64,000 bases of DNA from Phoenix dactylifera (lineage: Eukaryota; Streptophyta; Magnoliopsida; Arecales; Arecaceae), in assembly GCF_009389715.1 (NCBI RefSeq), contig NW_024067666.1, positions 1-64,000 of the forward strand. Direction: 5' to 3'. Position numbers and translations under genes: made by a program. Below, one piece after another: positions 1 to 21,801 of the stretch. A model generated the notes under the pieces. That model ran no database searches, had not been told where the DNA came from, and saw only the letters and a list, made by a program, of their open reading frames with translations. How positions within the stretch are numbered: position 1 is the stretch's first letter; the number at the start of each line of letters is the position of its first letter.

Positions 1-217
1 AATTTATAATTATGAGCCTCATCTTGAATTATGCAAGTTATTTTGCCTTTTCGGTTTCTAATGCTGTACACTTTTAAAGAGCCCATTTGGTTAGCAAATT
101 GAAAGATTAATTCACATAGATTGTACATCAGGGGCTTGAGTTTGTCTATTTTTTAATGAATCAGAAAAATTAGAGATTGCTAAGTGAAATTTCTTCCCCT
201 CCATAGGTAACTCCCCC

Positions 218-248
<31 letters not shown>

Positions 249-302
249 AAAAAACTATTGACCTGATGCAGATTCTTAGTAGGTTTTGATGCAATGATGC
301 AG
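1..302 (+). other. Intron sequence upstream of the first visible kinase exon
   Basis: No coding sequence is recognised. The stretch ends in the acceptor ag at 301-302. It contains a run of about 26 C (213-238) followed directly by about 16 A (239-254). Such adjoining homopolymers are prone to sequencing and assembly error. Confidence 0.6.
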
Positions 303-9746
<9,444 letters not shown>

Positions 9747-10081
9747 TGAAAAGCGTTTCACCAGCTAACTGTTCATAGCCAAATCAAATTTAAAAGAAAT
9801 GAGTTTCCTGTTTTGTTATACTGTTCAGTATCTGAGTTTTTGTAACCCTGTTCGTTCCATATATCCTTGTGTTGGACCTTCCATCCCTCTCCCATCACTC
9901 TGGAGACAGGAAGGTTGAGGTATCAGTTTGGTTCCCTTGTAAATTTGCATTGCTGTTTAAGAATGGAATTAGATTTTTTAATTCTTGTAATTTGAATCTT
10001 TTACCAATGGGAAGAATGCTTAAAATTTAAATCGATCTTATTTGGATTAAATATAAATTGTAGCACTTTCTTTTGTGTAGC
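9747..10081 (+). other. 3' flank and UTR of the NDR kinase gene
   Basis: AT-rich sequence follows the TAG stop at 9744-9746. It is the presumed 3' untranslated region. No clear AATAAA signal was found, so the cleavage site is unknown. It ends at the TRIM element. Confidence 0.5.
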
Positions 10082-10517
10082 TGTAACAACCCAGGACCTC
10101 ATCTAAAATGGCTAACCGAAAGTTATTATTTGGGTTCCTTGATCCTGTATAAGTATTCAAGATCTATCCAGCGAATAACTGATATAGGATTAAACACATG
10201 CCCGCACGGGTCCTCACATACTCCTTTCGTTCAAGTCTTGACGTCCTTGTCAGGCTAAGGGTTCATATCTATTCAAATCTAATCACAAACACCACGATTG
10301 GTCCGTGGTCAGCCTCAATGGATTCGTGCTGCAGTGTTTCCTAGGCCATATAGGTTATGGCCGGGTTCGCTCTGATACCATTTGTAACAATCCAGGATTT
10401 TATCCAAAATGGCTAGCCGAAAGGTATTATTTGGGTTCCTTGATCCTGTATAAGTACTTAAGATCTACCTAGCGAATAACCGATGTGGGACTAAACATAC
10501 GTCCGCACGGGTTCTCA
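10082..10517 (-). mobile_element. TRIM-type miniature LTR retrotransposon
   Basis: Two 135-bp direct repeats (10082-10216 and 10383-10517) each start TGTAACAA and end CTCA. They are equal in length and about 85% identical by eye, with mostly transition differences. The 166-bp interior has no coding capacity. Next to the right repeat, 10369-10380 reads GCTCTGATACCA; on the minus strand this is TGGTATCAGAGC, the primer-binding site for plant initiator tRNA-Met. Next to the left repeat the minus strand shows a short purine tract (GAAAGGAGTA). The element therefore lies in minus orientation. No clean target-site duplication is seen. Confidence 0.82.
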
Positions 10518-10805
10518 AAAAAATGCTGTGTATAAGGAGCAATGTATGAATGGTGATATGAATGAGAACTTTGAAGATATGCACTTCCCATGTGAAGTTG
10601 TATTTACTTGGACAAGTAAGTGGACGGTGTAATATTCATTCTTTTTAACTGGCTCGTCTTTTCTTTTGGCATATCTGAATCTTTGTTGTTGACTCTGGAC
10701 TTGGAAAGAAATTTTAAGGGTGTTTAAGTCACATACCCTATAGTATGGGAAATATTAATTTCGATTTGTATGTGGAGAAATAGAAAGATAAAGGGATTCT
10801 CCCAT

Positions 10806-11090
10806 CTCAATATTTACGGGACCTTGCATGTCATTTTGGTTCAAGACAACAAATGAATGTAATTCAGTGATATTTTTATCAACCATGTTAGAATCTTATT
10901 TAAAATTCTAAGCTTTTATTGTGAGATTTTGATAGATTGTAGAAATCCCTTTCTGCAATCTCAGTATTTATATGGCATTGGATATCATTTAGGTTCAGGG
11001 CAACAAATGAATGGTTCCGCGGTATTTTTGATCAACCATGTTGGAATCTTATTTAAAATTCTAGGCATTTATTGAGAAATTTTGTGAAAT
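10806..11090 (+). repeat. Diverged tandem duplication, about 155 bp period
   Basis: Two copies start near 10806 and 10961. They share the segments ACAACAAATGAATG, GATCAACCATGTT-like and AATCTTATTTAAAATTCTA. No coding potential. Confidence 0.65.
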
Positions 11091-13040
11091 TATAAAGTTT
11101 TGATTTCTCTTTGATTCTTGCAGAAAAGTCTTGAGAGATTCCAAACATTGTATCTTGGGATTTAAATAAAAATTCTTAGGTCAAAATTATACAGATTATA
11201 TATATATATATATTCCTAAATTAAAGAAGGTTTTATTGAAAAAATAAAGAAAGTTGGACATTCAAGGATACATACACATCTGATCTGGATTATGCTAGAT
11301 ATTTAGTAAAAGATTGAATGATTCAAAAATTAATTATGGAATAAAACAAGGATCCATTTATAGTTTATATTTGTAAAACATTTAGAAATAAAACATACAA
11401 TTTTAAAAAATTTCTGATCTATGTATCTTGTGGGTGCAAAAGTAAGCTATGCCTATTTTGGCAATCATTTTTAAAGTATTAAGTCATTTAAATCAAATAT
11501 TTAATTTACTGATCATGATTTATACATGCAATACATATTAAATCATGTAGATTGAAAATCATCATGTTTTAATAATGAAGTCATATATTGTTCTTATGTC
11601 ATTATAATCATCTACTTTTTATCAAATTGATATAATAGTTTGGAACTATCCAACATTGGCTTTAAATTGTTAAATCTTTTGTTAACGAATTAATGATAAT
11701 GTCCAATTCTCTCTGTCTGGGCATGCACGTGTGTTTTGCGTGTGTATTGGCGTGCATGTAAAAATATGTTGGTCATGTTATCATCAACTATTTATGATTA
11801 AAAATAGCGGTTATATATTGCAAGAAATAGGCTTGCTTTTAGATACGCTATAAGAAGATTGGGCAAGTATACCGTGAATCCCAATCAGCCTCACTAGGGT
11901 GAAGTTGTTAGATATCTTAAGAGAAACCTAAACTATTCTTTACTCTATACTAAATATCCTAAAGTGGTTAAGGGATATAATGATGCAATTTAGGTAATAT
12001 TCTCTTAATATCAAATTTACGGCTGATTATCTTGATGGTACTATTTTTGCTTGTGGATTTTCTAAGCAAACTATATTTTTTAAAAACACTATGGAAATAG
12101 AACAAATTGTCCTTGGTACGATTTGCGCTAAAGCAGAGTAGATCAAAAGTCTTTTATTTGAAATTTTCTTAGTATCAAAATCAATTCCTCCTATCTCAAT
12201 CCATTGTGCTAGTAAACTAACTATTAAATTAAGAAATCAAAAGAGTTTGAATAAGAACATGAATAGGTACATTCATTTAAAATATAAGTCTTTCAGATAG
12301 CATATAAAATACTTTTTGTAGTTTTTTAAGAATTTGTCAAGTTATATAAAAGAAAATCTTTCTAGGAGCCGAGTCCTAAAATCATCGAGGAGATAGAGCT
12401 TAAGCTATGAGTTACATCATTGGAGATGATAGCTTCCACCACCATGAGTTTCATCATTGGAGCCTGCATCCTTGTCGCCGGCTCCTTTAGTGGCTGCTCC
12501 ATGTATTCAAAAAGGCAAAGAGGGAGAAAAGAGATGAAGGGTGGAGGGGGCATGTTGTTTTTTAACTTTGAAAATCGACATTTGTTATCATTTTTTTGAA
12601 TTGTTAGTATGACTTTTAAAAATTATGTAACAGCCTGCATTACTCATAATATTTTTTTATTAGTATAATTCTATATCAATCTATATTATTTTTTTTGTTA
12701 ACATGAAGTTGCTAGAATAATTTTAGGAATTATATGGCAATCTGTATCATCTATAATATCTTTTTTTGTTAGCGTATCAGTCTATATTATTTTTTTATAT
12801 AGGTCATAAATATATATAAATCTAATATATATCGAACATAAAAAAATAACAAAAAATTTATTTTTTTCTTTTTTTTTCCTATTCTATTTTTTTTTCCGCA
12901 ACACTGGCCATATTGAGGAGTGGATGATAACAGTTGTCGCGTGATCATAGCAGAGGGGTAAAATTGTCTATATAATTGTATGGCGGACGATCGTGACAAT
13001 GCCATCGCCCCCCGACCAATCTCGTGAGTGAGTCATCTTT
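11091..13040. other. AT-rich intergenic stretch, no gene recognised
   Basis: I see nothing convincing here apart from a short TA run near 11200 and a small minus-strand open frame (12362-12553) without recognisable similarity. The 12600-12850 part has several diverged copies of a TCTATATTATTTTTTT-like motif. Confidence 0.5.
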
Positions 13041-13140
13041 AGAAAATTTTTATATAATAGTTTTTTTAAAAAAATCACCCCTATATCTCAATATAGGCAA
13101 GAAAAGGGATGATTTTTTTTAAATATTATATGAAAATTCA
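13041..13140. repeat. AT-rich inverted repeat
   Basis: The left arm at about 13041-13081 (gaaaatttttatataatag, then T and A runs, then atcacccct) is the imperfect reverse complement of the right arm at about 13105-13140 (agggatgatt, T run, tatatgaaaattc). The loop is about 24 nt. It could be a small MITE remnant upstream of the dehydrogenase gene. Confidence 0.5.
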
Positions 13141-13755
13141 GGCCCTATTTTCTTGGATTTCTTCTCAGCTCTCTCAGCGGAAACGTCTTTACCGAAACGA
13201 TTTAATACATCCGCCACAAAATAAATAAATAAATAAATAAATGCAAAATGCCTTTCACTTTATGTTTTTATCAAATTATTATTATTATTATTTTGGATGG
13301 AGAGGAAACCTCATCCGCGTAGCATCTCTTATTGGGCTCCTCTTCCATCAGAAAATATTCGATGCATATAGAAATTTTGCTCATACCCTCCCTGACCTGT
13401 AGATCACCCCGCATGTGAATATGTCACTCCAGCACTATCTTAGTGTCAGCTGGACCAGATAGCGTTCCCATGGAGCGTGTCCTGGTGAGAGCATCCGGTC
13501 CCCAACATTTATCCTTTTCAAAATACGTAAGAAGCTTGGAAATTCATCAAAAACAAAAAACACTGCATCAGCCGAAAATTACAAGAAATGCTATCCTCCT
13601 CCCCTACGGTTCCGAGGTTGAAGCGTTTCAGACCCAACCAGGAATTCCCTCTACAAAAGGATTCAGGGGGGCGAAGCACGAGAGGAAACTTTTAAGAATA
13701 AAAAAAGAGGATTCTTTCCTGTTGAAACACAAAAACGGGAGGGTGGGTCAAAGTT
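13141..13755 (+). promoter_or_regulatory. Promoter and 5' leader region of the dehydrogenase gene
   Basis: This is the stretch before the dehydrogenase start. It holds an (AAAT)n run near 13204-13221 and a (TTA)n run near 13277-13294. An in-frame TGA at 13723-13725 is the last stop before the chosen ATG at 13756. No clear TATA box is placed, so the transcription start is unknown. The start was taken as the first ATG in the frame after that stop. Confidence 0.45.
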
Positions 13756-16627
13756 ATGATGAAGCTAGCGGTATCACCACCAATCTTGATGAGATCGTTG
13801 AGAAAGGCATTTTCTTGCAGCGCTGCACCCAGGTGGGAAGGTGGCGTCTCCATGGTGCAAGGAGCTTCCAGAGGAATTGGCCTTGAATTCGTGAGAAAAA
13901 CCCATTCATGCTCCATCTTTTGTGAAATTTAGGGTTTATTTTGTTTTCTGATGGTCGTTCATGTTCTTCTGTTTGATGCTTTGAACTTTATATGAACAAC
14001 TATCTTAAAATCTGCATGCCATTATCTTGATGGGATTTTAGTTCATGTTATTGCTTATTTAAGTTGCACATGGAAAGTTCGAATTACAGTTTATGTTATT
14101 GCTTGCTATCTTATTTGGGCGAAATACTTGAACCTCTACTGAATTATATTTTTAAGATGCACAGCTTTAACTTTTAAGGAGGACATAACTGTAGAGACTG
14201 AAATATGAGAGATCCAAAGATGGGTTGCAATGATGCTATAAAAGCTGTGCACTGTGTAATTAATGAGGTGTTAACGTTGGAACCAAGAGAAGTTTAAAAA
14301 CACTTGAAGTAATCGATATGTATGTATAGAAATCACCTATGCAAAGATTATGGGTTTAAAGCTATGAATGGAAGAAGGCAGAAGAGCAGATGTAAGAATA
14401 AGGGGCGTAAGCTTGAGTCACCACCAAGATGAAACGCTTGGAATCCGTCACGAAAATTATTTAAAATCAGCCAAAAGTTAGTCTAGGATTTGTTGAAGTG
14501 GCTAACCCAGCTTTTGAAACACACAGTAGAGTACTATCTGAGTTTTGTTATCGGCAAAGAAGCTCTTCGATATGGTGAACCACCCAGGACTTTCAGCCTG
14601 GCCTGAACACGATCAAAGCTCAGCTAAATATACCTAAATAATAAGCAATTGTAGAAAGAAATAAGGAGGAAGAAGCTATATTCATGCTTCATTAGTTACT
14701 TCCATTAGGTAAAACTTATGCTCAATATTATAATATTGGGTGTTTGTAAAAGTAGGATCTTTATCCTGAACTTTGAATTTTTTTTTTTTTTTTTTTGCAA
14801 TTCCATAACGTGTGTTGATGCTGAGACATTAAGTCCAAAACCTGGCTGGCCATATTGATGTACCAATCTAATGGACTACCTAGCACACTCAATTAATATC
14901 TTTTCACTTTCATCAAATGTAACACTTTGATGAACCTTAAGCCAATGAAGAAGAAAATCAAAGTTGGCATTGATGTAAATCCTCCTTCTAGAAGGGAAAT
15001 TCATATTCTTAGGAAGAAAGATTAATGGGTCTGGTTAAATTAAAATGCAGGCACAGTAGATGCCTGAAAAGATGGGAAACGTCCATTGCTTTGATGCAAT
15101 ACCCACTTCATAGTTCATGTCATGTCTCAGAAATGAATTGTTTGATTCATCCATTTTAATCACATGGCCGTTTTTGTTTTTTTTATGACATGGGGAATGT
15201 TGAAGTCTTCTTGTTAGAGCTTATGTAGAAGCGACCCAAGGAAAATGGGAGAATTGGCAAAGAGTTGAAAGATCTATTTTTTTCATAAAATGTATATCAA
15301 TTATCCTCAACCATCAGAAAGGTAGTTCAGATATTCAAAGGAGTCGAACCAATAGAGGATATGTTCATGAATACCCTGACATTCGTAAAATGATAAATCA
15401 GTAAATCCATCATCTGAACCATCGAAACAAAAGTTTTAATGGTTCCCTCATCCACACTATTTATTTGTATTGTTCTGAAGCTACTACTGTGATTGATACA
15501 GTAGCTTGGTGGACTTCTAGGATTCAACCACAGAATGCAGATCTGTAGATGATAGGATGCAGAAGTGATGGACCGAAAAGGAAGGGGGAAGTTGGGGGAA
15601 AGAAGAACTGTAATCAAAATCATAAGCAAGGTTTAAGTCCTGGTGGGATGAGGGGCGTCCTGGCCGTCCCAGTTTGTTCTTGTGAGAAAATGAGACCGGG
15701 ACGGGGTCGGAACTTCGAAACCCATCCATGTGGGGAGAAAAGAAGAAAGTGGAAAGAAAGAAAGGAAGGAAAGATGAATAAACGAAAAAAGTGAAAGAAA
15801 TGAAGAGAAAGAAGAACAAGGAAATACATGAAGGAAGGGAGAAGAAAAAGAAACAAAGGAAGGAAAGAAGGAAGAAAGGAAAGAGAAAGAAGAAGAAAAA
15901 GAGAAAAATAAAGAAAGGGATAAGAAATAGAAAGAAAAAAGTAAGGAAAGAAATGAAGGTTGAAGAAAAAGAAAAAAGGAAGAAAGGAAAGAAAGAAGAA
16001 AAAAAGAAGAAAGCAAAGAAAGAGGAAGGGAAGAGACACAGGATATCTTCCGGGATGCATGACCGGGACCCCCCCGCTAGGATGGGGTGGAAGAGCGAGG
16101 CATACCATTCCATGGAGAAACCAGGATATCCCCATCCCACGGATTTAAAACCTTGATCATGAGGATATAATACTTGTCCTCTGACAAGCAAAAATAAATA
16201 AACTTTCAAGCAGATTCTCTAAGATTATGGGCTAGGCTAATTTTACATAAAATAGTGACCAAGAGGAAACATATCAGATCTATATTGTTTACTCATTATC
16301 ATCACGGTAAGTCCGAGACCTAGGAACTCACTGGACTCTATATGCCTTGGGACAAGAGCAGATGGATTTGATAGAGAAAAATTGGTTTCTATGTACACTA
16401 CCTATCTTAATCATACTCTTTTTTTTTGCCTTCTCTCTTTTCATGTCTGTTGGACTGGGGATGGCTTATGTGAGTTATTTTGGCTTCTCAAATCCTATGT
16501 ACCCAATTTGAATTCAGTGAAGAAAGTATGTTAAGACTTGATCAACCATCAACTTACAAGAATTAGTTAATTGAAGCTTTTGAGCCTATCTTATCGATAA
16601 CATAGCTCCAATGTATTCATATGACTC

Positions 16628-16673
<46 letters not shown>

Positions 16674-19600
16674 GATAAGTAATGCTATTCAATCTAATAA
16701 TCAAGCTTAGTTGCCAAAAGTCAAGGCCATTGTTTGGTTGTGCTTCAAGTCCTATATCAGATGACTGTGCAAAATTCACTTTGCCGACTGCTGGAAACCT
16801 TTAGTTCTATGCTGCATGAGACATCGGGTATCATGTGAAAAACATTAATCACGTTTCTGTGGGGCAGGCAAGGCAACTGTTGGAGAGGAATGAAAAGGGG
16901 CATGTTATTGCTACTTGTCGGAATCCTGATGGGGCAACTAGCCTTCTTGAATTGAAAAGGAAATTTATGGAACGCCTCAACATAATGCAACTGGATGTAA
17001 CAAAAGAAAGCACCATACAGGTAATACCAGTTTTTTTCTGAATCATCTAGTCCTTTATATTTTTCATTCAGAAAAATATATAAGTTGCACCTAGAAGCCA
17101 GAAACTGATCTAATCAGGCTTATATTCCACATTCTTGATATGAGAAGATGCAATATTTTGATCCAATTAATTTTTCTTCTGAGCCAGGTGGAAGATGTTT
17201 AATAGTAATTCATATTGATATAATGAGGTGTTCGTTGGTAAGCTTCACAGAGTCAGGTGCTTTCTTAGATGTCAAGCTGGCATACTTTGTTATTCTAAGG
17301 AACATTTAGATTTTTCTAGCACTAAACAATATTATTTATTTTTCTGATAAAATAAGAAAATAATTGAAATTCCTTTTTTTAATAGAAGAAGAACTAAATG
17401 GATATCAAACATGTTAACATGCTTAAAATAGTTCTGCACGTAGAATATCTGTTTTTAATTTTCATTATGTATTTGTGCTACTTGTGGGATGTGTTCTCAT
17501 GCGTTATTAATATAGAGCTTGGAGCCATGACAAATCAAAGGGGGTTGTGCTAATACCTAATGAAGTAGAAACATTATGAAGGTACAGAATTTTGAAAAGG
17601 AAAATAAGGCAACTTAGTACTGTGGGTTTCTTTCTTTTAGTACTGTTAACAAAGTTCCACCAGTAAGGTTCTTAAGGTAATTAAACCTTATATACAATTC
17701 TGTGCTAAATGATTTCTCAGTTTAGTCCATGGGATAAGTAGCTGACAACAAATTAATGCAAAATTTCTATCTGTACTTTCATATAAAATATTATATATTT
17801 CCTTTTATATAAGCAAAAGTAAGCAACATGCTTGCATATAAATATTCTTGGAAACTTTTCTGTGTTGCGCATCAAAATTGCAGTTAGTTGGCCAACAGAC
17901 TGATGACTATTAATAAATTTTATATATCTTCATAGTTAAGGCATTTATTTGGAGCATAAAATAAAAATAATTTTTTATCAGGATCAAATAAATGAAAGCA
18001 TAGAGCCCTAAACTTGACAAAAGATTTACTTTTACTGTTGATTTGCAATTCCATTTTTTCAACCAAAGACATACCTGATTTTTGAATTGTCTAGAGCCAA
18101 TTGTTCTACTTATTGTTGGCCATGCAGAAAGCAGCAACTATTCTGAGATCTCCAGTCATTATTTTGGGCTATTCTTGTAAAGCTTATTGAGACAAACTTC
18201 ACTTAGACAACCATGTGTTTCTTTTAGTGATGAACCCTCCATGGCATGGTTATATCTTAGTTGCCAGAGTCGGGATTGAATGTGGGAGCTGGTGCAGGTG
18301 TGGGTGAGGATAAGTGGATACTTGGGAAACAATTTAGTTAAGGAAGCGTTTGGGAAGTGGGTGTGGGTTCAAGACTCCAGGAAGACTGATGCGGGTGTGT
18401 TACCTTTGGCAGAAGATTCCAGCTACTAAGGGCTATATAGCTTATTCAGAGACAGACATACTATTAGCATGCTTTCATTGAAAGGATTACAGCAACCGGA
18501 TTTGTAAAGCTGATGCTAAAGATATCTAATGGGTTCTTGTTTTTGATTTTACATCTGATGGTTGATTTCACCCTTATATTACTTGCAATTGAGAACCATC
18601 AAGTTTGATAGTCTTATTGGTTTGCCACTGCTTACAAATTCTATTTACTTTCTTATTACTTGAAACTCTATATTTCTTTTTCCTGTTAGATGCTTATCTT
18701 TTGTCAAGCTCTCATCATTGGGATACCACTTTCAATTGCATATCTGAATTCAGTCAAAATGTCTCTTAGCAGGCAACAGCAACCTCTATAAGAGAAAGCT
18801 ATGGGTCACTGAACCTACTGATTAATGCTTCTGGAATTCTTTCAGTGCCTAACATATTACAACCTGGTATGTACTTCTAAGTTCTAACCCTTTAATCACT
18901 TGAATATTGATAGTTTTTTTTATATATTTTCCACCCGCAATTTGTGTTCATTTACTGTGCAGTATCCTTACTAAATTTTCTATTCTTGTTGATTTGGAGA
19001 TCACTTATTATTTGATCAGATATCTGTTTAAACCATGAAATTGCCCTCATGGAGTTTGCAATATAGCTAACATTATTCATCATTTTTCTAATTTGGAATT
19101 CATCTCAAACTTAGTGCAGAAACAACACTGAGCAAGGTAGAGAAATCATCTCTGCTGCTTGCATACGAAGTCAATGCCATCGGCCCCATTCTTGTGATTA
19201 AGGTATATTCTTTTCACTGGACTGTTTTATTTGTGAGCCTGATCTGCTTGAACTATTCTTATACTTTTTGACTTGCATTTTGGTGATACCCAGTATTGCA
19301 TGACTAACTTCTGCACAAAATTTTATGACTAGCACATGTGGCCACTTCTAAAGGTGGGCGGTGGCTCCAGAATCAAAAGAAAATTTGCTGTTGTAGCAAA
19401 CTTAAGTGCTAGAGTGGGCTCAATTGGAGACAATGGTTTGGGGGGATGGTATGCATATCGCTCTTCAAAAGCAGCATTAAATCAGTGTGTGTGATGCACT
19501 TTGCAGCACTTTGTTCTTCATGCCTCTCCATTTGCATTATCAGTTTAGACTTTAGAAGTAGTATATATACATTTGTTCATTCGCTGTGGTCGTTGATATT

Positions 19601-21009
19601 GACCTTTTCTTCCCTACATGTGATGCATGTTCTGTGCTGCCATCATGTCTTATATATAACCCACTATAAATCAGTGTGTGTGATGCACTTTGCAGCACTT
19701 TGTTCTTCATGCCTTTCCATTTGCATCATCAGTTTAGACTTTAGTAATAGTATATATACATTTGTTCATTTGCTGTGGTCGTTGATATTGACCTTTTCTT
19801 CCCTACATGTGATGCATGTTCTGTGATGCCATCATGTCTTATATATAACCCACTATAATTGTGGCTGTTATCCTGCTAAAAAGTCAACAGATGCCTTTGG
19901 GCTGAAACCTATAATTTGGTGGGGTATGAACACGGGTTTGCTGACAATACAAACTTGGGTATGAGACATTTCAAAAATGGCAAAATTTTGAAATCAGATG
20001 GATATGAGTTTCAGTTATAATGAATATAGGATTTTCAAAAGCCAGATGCAGTGATCTATCCAATTATCCACACACATATATGTTTTGTACAATATTTATT
20101 AACATGTATGCAAGTTTCTGTGAGGAAAATTACAAGTATGGTTTCAAACCAATTTTTCTATATCAGACTAGAGGAAAAAACTAAACTTAAAATAAAAAAT
20201 CGACAGTATATGTGATTATTTAATATGTTCCATTATCCTTGAGTCAGGGACGAAGATCGAATGTCATCATTATCATTACCTTAAAAGATCATTTCCATTG
20301 TCTCCAACTTAGGGTAAATTTATGCTAGCTCTATCAGGAATAAAACCTTTTCTTTGGCTAATATATCTAAACTATTGAACAATGATACTGTAGCAAGTAC
20401 CTCTAATTGACAATAAGCATATTCTCGTTCAAGACATGCATAATATGGAAGCCATGGTAATGACATGGATAGGCCATCAAACACCAGATTTAGAATGTTA
20501 ATCGGCAAAGAGGATGCATATTTCTAGTACTGAAAGCAGTGGGCAATATCCACTATTAAATATTGAAGCACTTAAATTTTATGTAAGTCTATTAATTTGA
20601 TAGTGATATCTTCTTATTATGAAGTCCATCGATCCTAATCCTTTTGCATCCACATTTGACTTGAGAAATGAAACAAGAATGTGGATATATAATACTATTT
20701 GATCAATCTAGGAGAATGTTGTGAGATAAACAAATTTGATTGTGCAGGCAGGAATGTGGTGTTTTGTGAGTCCTTATGTAAAGAATTACAAAAGATTTTT
20801 TTTTTCCAACAGATTGGTCGAGAAAATATGAACCGGAGACTGAATCTTGATATACGTCAGAAAAATACTTTTTTATTTTTCACAGCATTAGCCATATGAA
20901 TACAATTGACAATTCCAGCTCTGTTTCTTGAAGTTACTAGATGAGAAAAGTTTTCTGTTTTTGTTGGTCGTTATTTGTCTGGAAAATGTGATATAATGGA
21001 GAAAATTAT

Positions 21010-21071
<62 letters not shown>

Positions 21072-21801
21072 TTTAAGAAATCCATGTACTCCCTCACTCT
21101 GTTCAAGGCACATCAACTATATACCTAATGAAGTTGCTGGAGAAGATCACAAGTGGAACACTTGGCAAGGGATGGATCTCCGCCTAATTAATTATGAGTT
21201 TAAAAGCCTGCTGACTGGTTAATGTTTTTCTTTAAGGGATGCATTTGTAACGGGAACTTGCTGTAATATGTATCCTTTGAAACTGGTTCTAAGATCACCG
21301 TACATATAAAAACTTAAATATAGTCGGTACTAGGTACGATGTATAAACTGATAAGTTATGAAGCATGGAGACTAAATTAAAGTGCTTATTGTCCAACTTT
21401 AGAGTACAAAATACAGAAAAAGAACGTGATTATTTACATTAGCAAATTTCAAATTTTCTATTATGAGTATTTGGATAGACTGCTAACAAGTAACATGCTG
21501 ACTTGAACTGCTGGATAAGGGATCTTCAATAATCTTGTTTCTGTTTTCTTTTCACATATGTGCAGTGACGAAGACTATATCCGTGGAGTTTGCTCGAAGA
21601 AAAGATCCAATTATTTGCATTCTGTTGCATCCTGGAACTGTTGATACAGACCTTTCACAGCCATTCCAGAGAAATGTACCAGAGGGTAAGCTCTTTACAA
21701 AAGAGTTCTCGGTACAGAAGCTCTTAAGCATCATAGAGAACTCTAAAAGCAGTGACAATGGGAAATTCTTTGCTTGGGATGGTCAAGAAATTCCTTGGTA
21801 A
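13756..21801 (+). CDS. Short-chain dehydrogenase/reductase, C-factor-like (6 exons, 284 aa)
   Basis: Exons: 13756-13890, 16868-17020, 18773-18866, 19120-19202, 19333-19486, 21566-21801 (TAA). All joins keep frame. The protein is a classical-type NAD(P)(H)-dependent SDR with a Rossmann fold. Residues 35-42 are QGASRGIG (cofactor glycine motif), 113-117 INASG replaces the usual NNAG, and Y197-R-S-S-K201 is the catalytic YxxxK in [12 protein letters not shown]. Conserved Ser sits in [12 protein letters not shown] about 12-17 residues before that Tyr. The C-terminal part has [12 protein letters not shown] and ends DGQEIPW, as in plant proteins annotated C-factor-like. The first about 28 residues ([20 protein letters not shown] onward) are basic, Ser-rich and lack acidic residues, suggesting an organelle transit peptide. 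Substrate unknown. Exon 1 ends GLEF and exon 2 begins ARQLL, where the family usually has GLEFVRQLL. A tandem duplication copies the exon 5 donor. Confidence 0.92.
15628..16154. mobile_element. Small TIR element with homopurine core, in dehydrogenase intron 1
   Basis: The left end AAGGTTTAAGTCCTGGTGGG is the imperfect inverted match of the right end, whose reverse complement begins AAGGTTTTAAATCCGTGGG. Inner sub-terminal GC-rich blocks also mirror each other (GACCGGGACGGGG near 15691 and GACCGGGACCCCC near 16061). Between them, 15721-16037 is almost purely purine (GAAAG, AAGAA and similar) on the + strand. All long open frames here are artefacts of this tract. No transposase; the family is not assigned. 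Confidence 0.6.
16630..16670. repeat. (AT)n microsatellite
   Basis: About 20 uninterrupted AT units lie in intron 1 of the dehydrogenase gene. Confidence 0.95.
19478..19856 (+). repeat. 189-bp tandem duplication across the exon 5 donor site
   Basis: Copies 19478-19666 and 19667-19856 are nearly identical, with only a few substitutions. The first copy starts inside the last codons of exon 5 (taaatcagt), so the second copy carries an identical exon end and donor, TAAATCAGTGTGTG, 189 bp further on. Splicing at the original donor (gt at 19487) makes Gln-Leu-Thr-Lys with exon 6, as expected in the family. Reading through instead hits TGA at 19492-19494. Confidence 0.9.
21010..21070. repeat. (CA)n(GA)n compound microsatellite
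   Basis: A CA run passes directly into a long GA run, in dehydrogenase intron 5. Confidence 0.95.

Noticed and set aside
10077-10522. Target-site duplication for the first TRIM
   Set aside because: The flanks GTAGC and AAAAA do not match, so none is claimed.
13443-13886. 147-codon plus-strand open frame
   Set aside because: It overlaps the dehydrogenase first exon in a different frame; the true frame gives the conserved GASRGIG motif and a proper donor.
15517-16209. Long open frames on both strands rich in Phe/Ser or Lys/Glu
   Set aside because: They are translations of a homopurine/homopyrimidine tract and show no protein family features.
19446-19826. 126-codon frame with an internal protein repeat
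   Set aside because: The repeat is explained by the 189-bp DNA duplication in the intron, and the frame is not that of exon 5.
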